Shown here: piece after piece, positions 12,147 to 19,078 of the stretch
How the letters are laid out: every line of letters begins with the position of its first letter
Numbering within the stretch: the stretch's first letter is position 1
Assembly: GCA_964630235.1 (NCBI GenBank)
Contig: CAZVUO010000007.1
Coordinates: forward strand, 1 to 20,166
Direction of reading: 5' to 3'
From: JBFLYH01 sp964630235
GTDB taxonomy: Bacteria > Oederibacteriota > JAAXVQ01 > JAUVAV01
Length of the DNA: 20,166 nucleotides
Made by a program: the position numbers and the translations under genes
Notes under the pieces: model-generated
Seen by the model: the letters and a program-made list of their open reading frames with translations, nothing else
What the model was told of the DNA's origin: nothing
Databases searched by the model: none

Positions 12147-14092
12147 TCGATAAGCTCCCACCATTTGACCTGGCGCGGGCCCAAGGCCACCTTGATCTCA
12201 TGATTGCCGCCCCAGTATTTGGATTGGTTCCACAGATCATGCAAGACAAATTTGCCTTCGCGCCTGGCCAGGGCCTCCAGCGGCAGGTCACCCGCGTTGA
12301 TGGCCGCCACGAACACGCGGTTGCGGTACTTGTGAAAAACCACCCGGTCCGGAGCGGGTTCAAACACCAGCGGCCGCGGCACGCCGGTCTGCTGCAGGGC
12401 CCGCAGGAGCTTGGTCTCGGTGAACTCGGTAAAGTGGAGGAGGCGTCCGGATTTGGCGGTTTTGCCCCGGCCGGATTTCGGAGGCTTGGCCTGCGCCAGC
12501 TGCGTCAGGGCGTCGCTCTCCCTGGGAAGCGGTCCGACCAGGATCACGGAAAAACCGGCTTGCACTTTTTGCACCAGCCACTGCTGCTCCCCGGCGGTCA
12601 TCCCTTCCGTGCTGGCGGCCGCGAGCACCCCGGCCCGCGGCCAGCGGTCCGCGCCGGCGTCGGCGCTCAGAAGGCCGTAGGGAAATTGCTGCCGCCTGAG
12701 GAATCCCTCGAATTTCCACCACCGCTCCTCCCAGGCCTGGAGCTCCTGCTCCATGAGGATCACGGGCGCGCGAACCGTCCAGGGCGAAGGGTCGAACACC
12801 GGAATCTCCGGGGTCGCGAGATAGCGGAGCCGTTCGAGTCTCGGCCAGACCACCAGCGTGATCTCCGTGAAGAGCTGGCTGGACAGGAATCCCTCGGTCT
12901 GCGCGGCCTCCTGCAGGGCTGGCCAGAGCGGCTGGAGGGGGCGCCGGCTGCGGCCGCGGCGGTCGCAGAGAAAACCAGGATAGGCTCCGGAACCAGCGGC
13001 CGCGACCACGTCCCAGCCTCTTACCCCCAGCGCCACCTGCTTGAGCCATCCAAATTCCGCGTCCGCGGCGGCCCCGGGCTCGGGCAGAACGGCTCGCAGG
13101 TCCGCGCCAAAACGGTTGTCGGACGCAACGCGCAGGATCGCCTCGTCGCCTTCGGTCAGGGGCAGTTCAGGCCAGCAGGCGTCAAAAGCCCGAAGTTTGT
13201 CCAATTCCGCGAAATTGGCAGGACAAGCCGCGGTCGGAAGCGCGGCCAGCATGAGGGGGACCCGGGACTGGGCCAGAGGCGCAAACACCCGGTAAAGGCG
13301 TTCTGCGGCACGCACAAAATATTCTTCTCTTGCCTGGGCCCAATCCAGATGGAAAACGTCTAAAATAAAGCTTTTTTCATGATCATCCCTGGGCGGTTGA
13401 ACCTCGGCGAATGATCCATATGCCGTTCCGTATAATGAGTTAAGGGCCTCGGGTTTCCCATAACGGTGCTTGAGCCAGTGTTGATAGGCGGTAATGGCTT
13501 CAGGATGGTAATCCGCAGCGAAAGGAGCAAGAGCGTTTCCCCATCCCGGCGCTTGCGTCAAACCCAGCCCAATGACCGGTCCGTCAGGATCCAGATGGGG
13601 TTCCAAGACCGGCCGCAGGTGGTCGGCAAAGGGTTGCAGCGCATCGGTCAGGGCTTGGGAAACCAGGCAGGGCAGGGCGAACACTTCCCCGCTCTGGCAA
13701 GGGGTGGAGGGCGCACAGTGTCCCTGGCTGTTGCGCGCCAGGGCCTCCTCCATTTCCAATAACGGCGCGGGATATCCGGCCGCCGGTACGCCGGGCAGGT
13801 CGCGCGGCCCGACCCAGAGAAAGGCTTTGAGACCGAGGGCCTTGACCTCGTTCAAGAAGGCGCCCAGGTCCAACTGAGGACGGGTGGTTCCGAAATCGTA
13901 ATGGCCGGTGGAAAGGAAATGGATGGCAGGAGGAACCGCGGCGGAAATCACGGTCTGGCCGGACACCGCCACGGTTTTCAAGACATCCCGCCAGTGAGAA
14001 CGTTCCAGCTCCCAGTAATTGACCTGCGCGAAAAGCCAGGGACGCGGTTCACCGCCCCACTCCCACCCCCCGGCGCGGAACTTAACAGCCAT
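12140..14092 (-). CDS. GH42/GH35-like glycosidase homologue, apparently lacking the acid/base residue
   Basis: 650 aa. The N-terminal ~390 residues look like a clan GH-A (beta/alpha)8 barrel: YDFGTTRPQLDLGAFLNEVK (65-84), GLKAFLWVGPR (87-97), and AYQHWLKHRYGKPEALNSLY (202-221), a close match to the GH42 stretch after the acid/base site. In active GH42/GH35 enzymes a segment like VIGxQxxNEyG carries Asn-Glu; here it is VIGLGLTQAPGW (173-184), with Gln-Ala in place of Asn-Glu. E338 (VLPEPG) could be the nucleophile but I cannot confirm it. Residues ~430-560 resemble a trimerisation-type Rossmann region and ~570-650 a C-terminal beta domain. No signal peptide, so cytosolic. The ATG is 6 bp after the cyclase gene, with a weak ribosome site. 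Either a non-catalytic sugar-binding protein or an enzyme with a shifted mechanism. Confidence 0.75.
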   Translation of the reverse strand: MAVKFRAGGWEWGGEPRPWLFAQVNYWELERSHWRDVLKTVAVSGQTVISAAVPPAIHFLSTGHYDFGTTRPQLDLGAFLNEVKALGLKAFLWVGPRDLPGVPAAGYPAPLLEMEEALARNSQGHCAPSTPCQSGEVFALPCLVSQALTDALQPFADHLRPVLEPHLDPDGPVIGLGLTQAPGWGNALAPFAADYHPEAITAYQHWLKHRYGKPEALNSLYGTAYGSFAEVQPPRDDHEKSFILDVFHLDWAQAREEYFVRAAERLYRVFAPLAQSRVPLMLAALPTAACPANFAELDKLRAFDACWPELPLTEGDEAILRVASDNRFGADLRAVLPEPGAAADAEFGWLKQVALGVRGWDVVAAAGSGAYPGFLCDRRGRSRRPLQPLWPALQEAAQTEGFLSSQLFTEITLVVWPRLERLRYLATPEIPVFDPSPWTVRAPVILMEQELQAWEERWWKFEGFLRRQQFPYGLLSADAGADRWPRAGVLAAASTEGMTAGEQQWLVQKVQAGFSVILVGPLPRESDALTQLAQAKPPKSGRGKTAKSGRLLHFTEFTETKLLRALQQTGVPRPLVFEPAPDRVVFHKYRNRVFVAAINAGDLPLEALARREGKFVLHDLWNQSKYWGGNHEIKVALGPRQVKWWELIEC

Positions 14093-14098
14093 GCCGCG

Positions 14099-15019
14099 CT
14101 AGGAGCGGGGCGGCGCGGTCACCAAGCGGTTTTTACCTTGCCGTTTGGCTTCGAGCAACGCGTCGTCGGCCGATTTCAGCAGTTCTTCCTTGGTGCCGAC
14201 GTTGTCGCTCGCGAACGCGGAAGCGCCCAGAGAGATCGTAACGAGCTGGTCCGGGTCATTGCGGATGAACCGGGTTTCGGAAATAAGCTTGCCCAAACGC
14301 TCTCCCACGACCTGGGCGCCGCCCAGGTCGGTCTGGGGGAGGATCAGCAGGAACTCCTCGCCGCCGTAGCGGGCGATGATGTCCACCACGCGGTTGGAAT
14401 TTTTCATGATGACGGCGATCTGCTGCAGGATCTGGTCGCCCTGCAGATGGCCGTACGTGTCGTTGATGGTCTTGAAATTGTCAATGTCGAGCATGATGCA
14501 GGCCAGGGGATATTTATAGCGGCGCGCCCGTTCCACTTCCTCGTGAAAGCGTTCCATGAGATAGCGCCGGTTGTAGAGCGAGGTCAGCGGGTCGGTCATG
14601 GAGAGTTCGGACAGCCGCTGGTTGGCTTCCCGCAGGTGGTCGTGCTCGCCTTTGATGCGCAGCGCCGCCTCCACGCGGGCGATCAGTTCGTCCAGATCGA
14701 AGGGTTTCGTGATGTAGTCGTGGCCGCCCATGCGCAGGCCGACCACCTTGCTGTCGGTTTCGCCCTTCACGGTCAGGAAGATCACGGGGATGTGCTGCAG
14801 GGTCTCGTTTTCCTTCAGCAGCTTGAGGACCTCATAGCCGTTGAGCTTGGGCATCATGACATCGAGAAGGATCAGATCCGGCAGGTTCTCTTCCGCCATC
14901 CTGAGCGCTTCCCTGCCGTCTTTCGACCAGACCGTGGTGTAGCCTTTGGCTTCCAGAATGATCTTGACCAGTTCGGCGATGTTCGCATCATCTTCGGCGA
15001 TCAGAATGCGTTCGGACAC
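14099..15019 (-). CDS. REC-GGDEF response regulator, active-type diguanylate cyclase (PleD-like)
   Basis: 306 aa. A receiver domain (1-~122) with IAEDD, phospho-acceptor D53 (LLDVMMPKLNG) and KPF (105-107), a short helical linker, then a GGDEF domain (~135-300) making c-di-GMP from two GTP. The active site is complete: metal-binding LDID (177-180), NFKTIND and GGEEF (219-223). The inhibitory-site motif RxxD is present (R210-D213), so product inhibition is expected. The start is taken as GTG at 15019, because GGGAGG lies six bases upstream; an ATG at 15070 in the same frame would add 17 residues unlike any receiver domain. The 176 bp between this start and the tRNA holds no clear promoter. It is followed 6 bp later by the glycosidase-like gene. 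Confidence 0.95.
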   Translation of the reverse strand: MSERILIAEDDANIAELVKIILEAKGYTTVWSKDGREALRMAEENLPDLILLDVMMPKLNGYEVLKLLKENETLQHIPVIFLTVKGETDSKVVGLRMGGHDYITKPFDLDELIARVEAALRIKGEHDHLREANQRLSELSMTDPLTSLYNRRYLMERFHEEVERARRYKYPLACIMLDIDNFKTINDTYGHLQGDQILQQIAVIMKNSNRVVDIIARYGGEEFLLILPQTDLGGAQVVGERLGKLISETRFIRNDPDQLVTISLGASAFASDNVGTKEELLKSADDALLEAKRQGKNRLVTAPPRS

Positions 15020-15025
15020 GAGCGG

Positions 15026-15031
15026 CCTCCC
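15026..15031 (-). promoter_or_regulatory. Ribosome binding site deciding the REC-GGDEF start
   Basis: GGGAGG on the minus strand, six bases before the GTG at 15019. It argues against the longer in-frame ATG at 15070. Confidence 0.75.
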
Positions 15032-15172
15032 GTGTGCTACATGGGATGAATAATCTTCCATAATCGCCATGCGTTGTGTACAACCAAATCCTTGTAAATC
15101 CGAGAGTTGACAGGTGAAAGGGGACCGAGGCTCGCTGACTTCGACTTTCGCCTTGCCCCTCTCGCCTCTCGG

Positions 15173-15194
15173 CTCTGCACCATCTGGTGCAGAG
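15173..15194 (-). repeat. Perfect 10-bp palindrome just after tRNA-Leu
   Basis: CTCTGCACCA and TGGTGCAGAG form a perfect inverted repeat around a 2-bp centre, starting one base after the tRNA CCA end. In RNA it would make a strong hairpin (one or two inner pairs opening for the loop). No T-run follows, so it is not a standard terminator. Its arm ends in GCACCA, like the tRNA 3' end itself. It may act in 3' processing or termination. Confidence 0.6.
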
Positions 15195-15195
15195 C

Positions 15196-15280
15196 TGGTG
15201 CGAGGGGCGGGACTTGAACCCGCACGGATTGCTCCATACGCCCCTCAAACGTATGTGTCTGCCAGTTCCACCACCCTCGC
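15196..15280 (-). tRNA. tRNA-Leu (anticodon GAG)
   Basis: 85 nt with an encoded CCA (15198-15196) and discriminator A. The acceptor stem GCGAGGG / CCCTCGC is perfect; the anticodon stem TACGT / GCGTA closes the 7-nt loop TTGAGGG, giving anticodon GAG at 15246-15244, which reads CUC/CUU leucine codons. A long variable arm (around 15036 bases removed from the class I norm, at about 15236-15226) fits a class II tRNA, and the T-arm GCGGG-TTCAAGT-CCCGC is canonical. It lies between two paralogous receiver genes and has its own promoter. Confidence 0.96.
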
Positions 15281-15298
15281 ACACCCTTGCGGAGCGCC

Positions 15299-15328
15299 AC
15301 TATACCCCAATCTCACGGAGGATGTCAA
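15299..15328 (-). promoter_or_regulatory. Promoter of tRNA-Leu
   Basis: On the minus strand: perfect -35 TTGACA (15328-15323), 18-bp spacer, -10 TATAGT (15304-15299). Predicted start near 15292, about 12 nt before the mature tRNA 5' end. It sits directly after the stop codon (15335-15333) of the degenerate GGDEF gene. Confidence 0.75.
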
Positions 15329-15332
15329 GGCG

Positions 15333-16241
15333 TTAGGCTAAAACCACCTGATTGCCGCCCGCCTGCTGCGCGCGCCGCAAGGCCTCCTCGGAGCGGGCCA
15401 TCAGCGCTTCGGCGTCGGCCGGCTCCCCGGGATTCGCGGCCACGAGACCCAGGGACAGGGTCAGCGTCTCCTCGGGCGCGGCCGCCACCAATTTGGTCCG
15501 CCGGACCAGACGCAGCATCCGCCAGCCCACCTGTTCCGCGCCGCTCAGATCGGTCTGCACCAGTAGCAATCCGATGGCGTGCTCCTGCCAGCGCCCGAGC
15601 AGGTCCACCACCCGGTTGCCGCGGCGCATCAACCAGGCCAGCTTTTGCAGAGTCTGGTCCGCCTGCCAGGGGCCGAAGCGTTCCGCCAGGGCCGCGTGGC
15701 CGTCCAGGGCCGCCAGAGCGCAGGTCACAGGATAATCGTGCTCCCGGGCCCGCCGGAGCTCTTCCTGCAGGCGCTCCAGAAAGTGCCTGCTAGTCAGCAG
15801 GCCGGTCAGGGGATCGGCCAGGGTCCACTCCTTGACGCGCCGGTTGCCGTGCTGCAGGGCGACCGTCCCGTTGCGCATGCGCAAGGCCGCTTCCACGCGG
15901 GCGAGCAATTCGTAAAGGTCGAACGGTTTGCTGATGAAATCATAACTGCCCAGGCGCAAACCCGCCACTTTATCCGCCGGCGTGGCCTTGGCGCTCATGA
16001 GAATCACGGTGATCGCCTGCAGGGAGGGATCGGATCTCAGCCAGTGCAGTACCTCGAAACCATTCAGTTTGGGGAGCAGGACATCCATCAGGATCAGGTC
16101 CGGATGCATGCTCTTGGCCAGACGCAGGATCTCCTGGCCGTCCCTGGCCCAGGACGTCTCGTAGCCTTTATTGGCCAGCAGGGTTTGCAGCAGTTCGCCC
16201 ATGTGCGGGTCGTCTTCGGCGATCAGGATCGCTTCAGCCAC
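15333..16241 (-). CDS. Receiver protein with degenerate GGDEF domain but intact inhibitory-site motif
   Basis: 302 aa. Aligns without gaps over ~230 residues with the cyclase at 14099-15019: both have D53, the same RVVD at 210-213 and the catalytic motif at 219-223. Here that motif is QEHAI instead of GGEEF, and the metal-binding LDID/NFKTIND region reads ALDGHAALAE (178-187 or so), with the first metal Asp and substrate Asn lost. It cannot be an ordinary diguanylate cyclase. Because RxxD, the c-di-GMP inhibitory site, is kept, it may be a c-di-GMP receptor controlled by phosphorylation; this is inference from known degenerate GGDEF effectors. The GTG start at 16241 has GGGGAGG five bases upstream and overlaps the oppF-like stop by 8 nt; the longer ATG at 16361 would lie inside that gene. 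It is the last gene of the transporter operon. Confidence 0.9.
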   Translation of the reverse strand: MAEAILIAEDDPHMGELLQTLLANKGYETSWARDGQEILRLAKSMHPDLILMDVLLPKLNGFEVLHWLRSDPSLQAITVILMSAKATPADKVAGLRLGSYDFISKPFDLYELLARVEAALRMRNGTVALQHGNRRVKEWTLADPLTGLLTSRHFLERLQEELRRAREHDYPVTCALAALDGHAALAERFGPWQADQTLQKLAWLMRRGNRVVDLLGRWQEHAIGLLLVQTDLSGAEQVGWRMLRLVRRTKLVAAAPEETLTLSLGLVAANPGEPADAEALMARSEEALRRAQQAGGNQVVLA

Positions 16242-17259
16242 GCAGGCCTCCCCTGCCGCCGTCCGGGCGGTCCGGTTTTTCCAATCCCGCGGCCGGCAGA
16301 TCCTTCCAGCGCCGGCACGCGGTCCAATGCCCGTTCTCAGCCGCCATCGGCTCGTTCTCATAGTTACGGCACGCCGGCTCGGCTAATGAACAGCGATTGT
16401 AAAAACGGCAGCCAGGCGCGGGATCAACCGGCGAGGGCAGCTCCCCGCGCAAAACCGCCCGGCGACGGCCGCGCCCCGGCTCGAGCCGGGGCAGCGCCTG
16501 CAGCAGGGCCAGAGTGTAGGGATGCCGGGACCGGGTAAACAGCGCTTCCGCAGGAGCCAGTTCCATGATCCGCCCCAGGTACATCACTGCCACCCGGTCG
16601 GCCAGATGGCTGACCACGCGCAGGTCATGGGAGATGAACAGCACGGTCAGCGACAGCTCGCGCTGCAAAGCAAGGAACAAATTGAGGACCTGGGCCTGAA
16701 TCGAGACATCCAGCGAGGACACCGGCTCGTCAGCCACCAGCAATTGGGGATTCATGGCCAGGGCGCGCGCCAGTCCCAGGCGCTGGCGCTGCCCGCCCGA
16801 AAGCTGGTGCGGATAGCGGCCCAGCACTTCCGGACCCAACCCCACCCGCGAAAGCAGTTGCATCACATCATCAGAGCCTCCCTGGCGGCCGAGCAGGCGC
16901 AGGGGTTCCGCCACCGCAGCTTGCACGGACAGGCGCGGATTGAGACTGCCGAGGGGATCCTGAAAGACCGGCTGAAAGCGGGGCCTCAAGGAGCGCAATT
17001 CCCGCGGTTTTAACTTCCCCAGCGGTTGGCCGGAAAACCAAATCTCGCCGCGGGTCGGGTTTTCCAGGCGGCAGAACAGCCGGCCCAAGGTGGTCTTTCC
17101 GCAGCCGGATTCACCCACTAAACCCAGTGTTTCACCTGGCTGCAGTTCCAGATCAATCCGGTCCACTGCCACCAGGCGTGCTGGAGCGGAGAAAAACCCT
17201 CCAGATTTCACGGGATAATCCTTGCCCAATCCTGAAACACGCAGCAAAGGCTCAGTCAT
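16234..17259 (-). CDS. Oligopeptide/dipeptide ABC transporter ATPase, OppF/DppF type
   Basis: 341 aa from ATG 17259; an upstream in-frame ATG (17292) would add 11 residues and overlap the previous gene more. ABC motifs: Walker A GESGCGKT (~49-56), signature LSGGQRQR (~153-160), Walker B LLVADEP (~173-179) and the switch His in ISHDL. The C-terminal oligopeptide-transporter extension has Cys in CRFYNRC, then two more spaced Cys (PACRN, TACRR), the pattern linked in some homologues to an iron-sulfur cluster. The VAVDRIDLELQPGETLGLVG opening is typical of OppF rather than OppD. It powers uptake together with the OppD-like subunit. The chosen start overlaps the oppD-like stop by 8 nt (ATGACTGA). 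The last ~23 residues are Arg/Gly-rich and lie over the next gene's ribosome site. Confidence 0.93.
   Translation of the reverse strand: MTEPLLRVSGLGKDYPVKSGGFFSAPARLVAVDRIDLELQPGETLGLVGESGCGKTTLGRLFCRLENPTRGEIWFSGQPLGKLKPRELRSLRPRFQPVFQDPLGSLNPRLSVQAAVAEPLRLLGRQGGSDDVMQLLSRVGLGPEVLGRYPHQLSGGQRQRLGLARALAMNPQLLVADEPVSSLDVSIQAQVLNLFLALQRELSLTVLFISHDLRVVSHLADRVAVMYLGRIMELAPAEALFTRSRHPYTLALLQALPRLEPGRGRRRAVLRGELPSPVDPAPGCRFYNRCSLAEPACRNYENEPMAAENGHWTACRRWKDLPAAGLEKPDRPDGGRGGLRG
16247..16253 (-). promoter_or_regulatory. Ribosome binding site of the degenerate GGDEF gene
   Basis: GGGGAGG on the minus strand, five bases before GTG 16241 and inside the end of the upstream ATPase gene. It decides the start against the in-frame ATG at 16361. 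Confidence 0.75.
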
Positions 17260-18205
17260 GGGGATTCCAGCAGGCATAAGCCTTTGATCCATCCGCGCTC
17301 AAAGCAGGATCCATGACGCGGCATTGGTCCAGCGCCCTGGGACAGCGTGGATGAAAAGCGCAGCCAGCAGGCAGGTCCGCGGGATTGGGAGGAGAGCCTG
17401 GTATGGAAGACAGCGCTTGCTTGCGCTTTCCGAGCTGCGGGATTGACCGCAACAAGCCAAGGGTATAGGGGTGTCGGGGATGGCTGAGCATATCCGCAGT
17501 CAAACCGCGCTCCACGATGCGTCCAGCATACATAATATTAATCTCATCTGATATCTCGGAAACGATTCCCAAGTCGTGTGATATCAATATAATTGAAATT
17601 CGCTTAAAGTTTTGTATGCGTTCAATCATATCTAACATCTGCGCTTGCACCGTCACATCCAGCGCCGTGGTCGGTTCATCCAGGATCAGGCAGTCAGGCT
17701 CACAGGCCAGGGCCATGGCTAAAAGAACACGCTGTTTCATACCACCGGAAAGCTGATGAGGATAGCTTTGCAGGCGCTTTTCAGGGCCGGAGATGTCCAA
17801 CTCGGCCAGGCTGGTCAGGGCCAAATTAAGGGCCTCTATTGGCGTTAAATCCCTATGAATCTGGATCGTTTCTAATAGCTGTTCCCCGATCGTTAAAACC
17901 GGATTCAAAGCTTGTGATGGATCCTGAAAAACAATGGCTACCCCGGCGCCCCTGATCTTTTCATAGGCTGTTTCCGCGAGGCCCACAAGTTCCCGGCCGT
18001 GGTATTGAATCGAACCAGTGATCTGACCTGGGAACGGCACCAAGCCCAGCACCGACAAGGCTGTCATGGTTTTTCCTGAACCGGACTCGCCGACCACGCC
18101 CACGGTCTTGGAAAGATGGGTGTCCAGGCTGAGTCGCCTGACCACCGGGGTCCCGGAAAAGTCCACCGAGAGGTCGCTGAGTCTGAGCACCGGTGTATCA
18201 GGCAT
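17252..18205 (-). CDS. Oligopeptide/dipeptide ABC transporter ATPase, OppD/DppD type
   Basis: 317 aa from ATG 18205 (ATG 18211 adds two residues). The inner ATG has a G-run eight bases upstream and overlaps the permease stop by 8 nt (ATGCCTGA). ABC motifs: Walker A GESGSGKT (~39-46), QDPSQALNP, signature LSGGMKQR, Walker B CLILDEPTTALD and ISHDLGIV. The C-terminal oligo_HPY region holds CAFHPRC, then two more Cys (DQCRV, YACWN), as in its partner. The middle of the gene (about 17510-17900) is visibly richer in A+T than its neighbours, with ATA isoleucine codons, although the protein is intact; see findings. Confidence 0.94.
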   Translation of the reverse strand: MPDTPVLRLSDLSVDFSGTPVVRRLSLDTHLSKTVGVVGESGSGKTMTALSVLGLVPFPGQITGSIQYHGRELVGLAETAYEKIRGAGVAIVFQDPSQALNPVLTIGEQLLETIQIHRDLTPIEALNLALTSLAELDISGPEKRLQSYPHQLSGGMKQRVLLAMALACEPDCLILDEPTTALDVTVQAQMLDMIERIQNFKRISIILISHDLGIVSEISDEINIMYAGRIVERGLTADMLSHPRHPYTLGLLRSIPQLGKRKQALSSIPGSPPNPADLPAGCAFHPRCPRALDQCRVMDPALSADGSKAYACWNPHD

Positions 18206-19046
18206 GGCCATCGCCCCCGGAGAGGCGCGGGTCCAGCAAATCCCTTAGTCCGTCGCCGAGAAGATTGTATCCCAGGACCGTCAAAAAGATGGCCAGGCCT
18301 GGCGCCAGGGTGAGCCACCACGCCTGGGTGATATAATCTTTTCCCGCAGTCAGGATGTTTCCCCAGGAAGGGACCGGCGGCTGGACGCCCAGGCCGAGAA
18401 AACTCAGGCCCGATTCCAGCAGGATGGCGCCCGCGATGCCAAAAGTGGCCGACACAAAAACCGGGGCCAGGGCGTTGGGTAGCATATGCCGGAAAATGAT
18501 CCGCCCGTGCGGGGCGCCCATGGCCGTGACCGCCGCGACATAATCCCGGTGGCGCAGGGTCAGAAATTCGGCGCGAACCAGCCGGGACAGCTCGGTCCAG
18601 CCCGTCAGGCCGATGATCACCATGATATTGAGCAGATTCGGACCCAGAAACACAATCAGCATCAAAATGAGGAACAAGGTCGGGATGCAGAGCACGATAT
18701 CCACGAGGCGCATGATGACTTGATCCACCCAGCCGCCGAAATAGCCGGCGATGGCGCCCAGGCACACTCCGATCACCAGGGCGATGCCCACCGCGACCAG
18801 ACCCACGGAAAGTGAAATGCGCCCGCCGTGAAGCATGCGGGACAGCACATCCCGCCCGTATTCATCCGTGCCCAGCCAGTGGGAGGCGCTCGGCGGTTGC
18901 AACTGCAGGCTCAGGTCCTGCGCCTGCGGATCGTAGGGCGCGATCCAGGGCGCGGCCACGGACAGCAGGACCAATGCCAGCACGATCCCCGCGCCGGCCA
19001 CGGCCAGCCGCTTGCGCCAGAATTTTTTCCAGAATCCATTGCGCAT
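18198..19046 (-). CDS. Oligopeptide/dipeptide ABC transporter permease, OppC/DppC type
   Basis: 282 aa inner-membrane permease. N-terminal cytosolic stretch and first transmembrane segment (~14-36), then the OppC N-terminal motif HWLGTDEYGRDVLSRMLHGG (56-75) and about five more hydrophobic helices. The EAA-type loop that docks onto the ATPases is YVAAVTAMGAPHGRIIFRHM (~170-189), followed by LPNALAPV. FLGLGVQPPVPSWG near 222-235 is also typical. ATG at 19046 with a modest ribosome site (CGGA six bases upstream). It lies 32 bp after the OppB-type gene. Confidence 0.95.
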   Translation of the reverse strand: MRNGFWKKFWRKRLAVAGAGIVLALVLLSVAAPWIAPYDPQAQDLSLQLQPPSASHWLGTDEYGRDVLSRMLHGGRISLSVGLVAVGIALVIGVCLGAIAGYFGGWVDQVIMRLVDIVLCIPTLFLILMLIVFLGPNLLNIMVIIGLTGWTELSRLVRAEFLTLRHRDYVAAVTAMGAPHGRIIFRHMLPNALAPVFVSATFGIAGAILLESGLSFLGLGVQPPVPSWGNILTAGKDYITQAWWLTLAPGLAIFLTVLGYNLLGDGLRDLLDPRLSGGDGHA

Positions 19047-19078
19047 TTAATTCCGTTCCCCCCCGCGGACGCCCGGCT

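Noticed and set aside
12200..13363. 387-aa plus-strand open frame opposite the glycosidase-like gene
   Set aside because: Long antisense frames are expected in GC-rich coding DNA. The composition is Gly/Arg/His-rich without domains.
13901..15049. 382-aa plus-strand open frame opposite the REC-GGDEF gene
   Set aside because: Antisense to a complete, motif-bearing gene with a good ribosome site; no domain recognised.
15579..16538. 319-aa plus-strand open frame opposite the degenerate GGDEF gene
   Set aside because: It spans two real minus-strand genes and has a low-complexity Gln/Arg-rich sequence. The degenerate GGDEF gene is preferred because its receiver domain is intact and it aligns collinearly with its paralogue.
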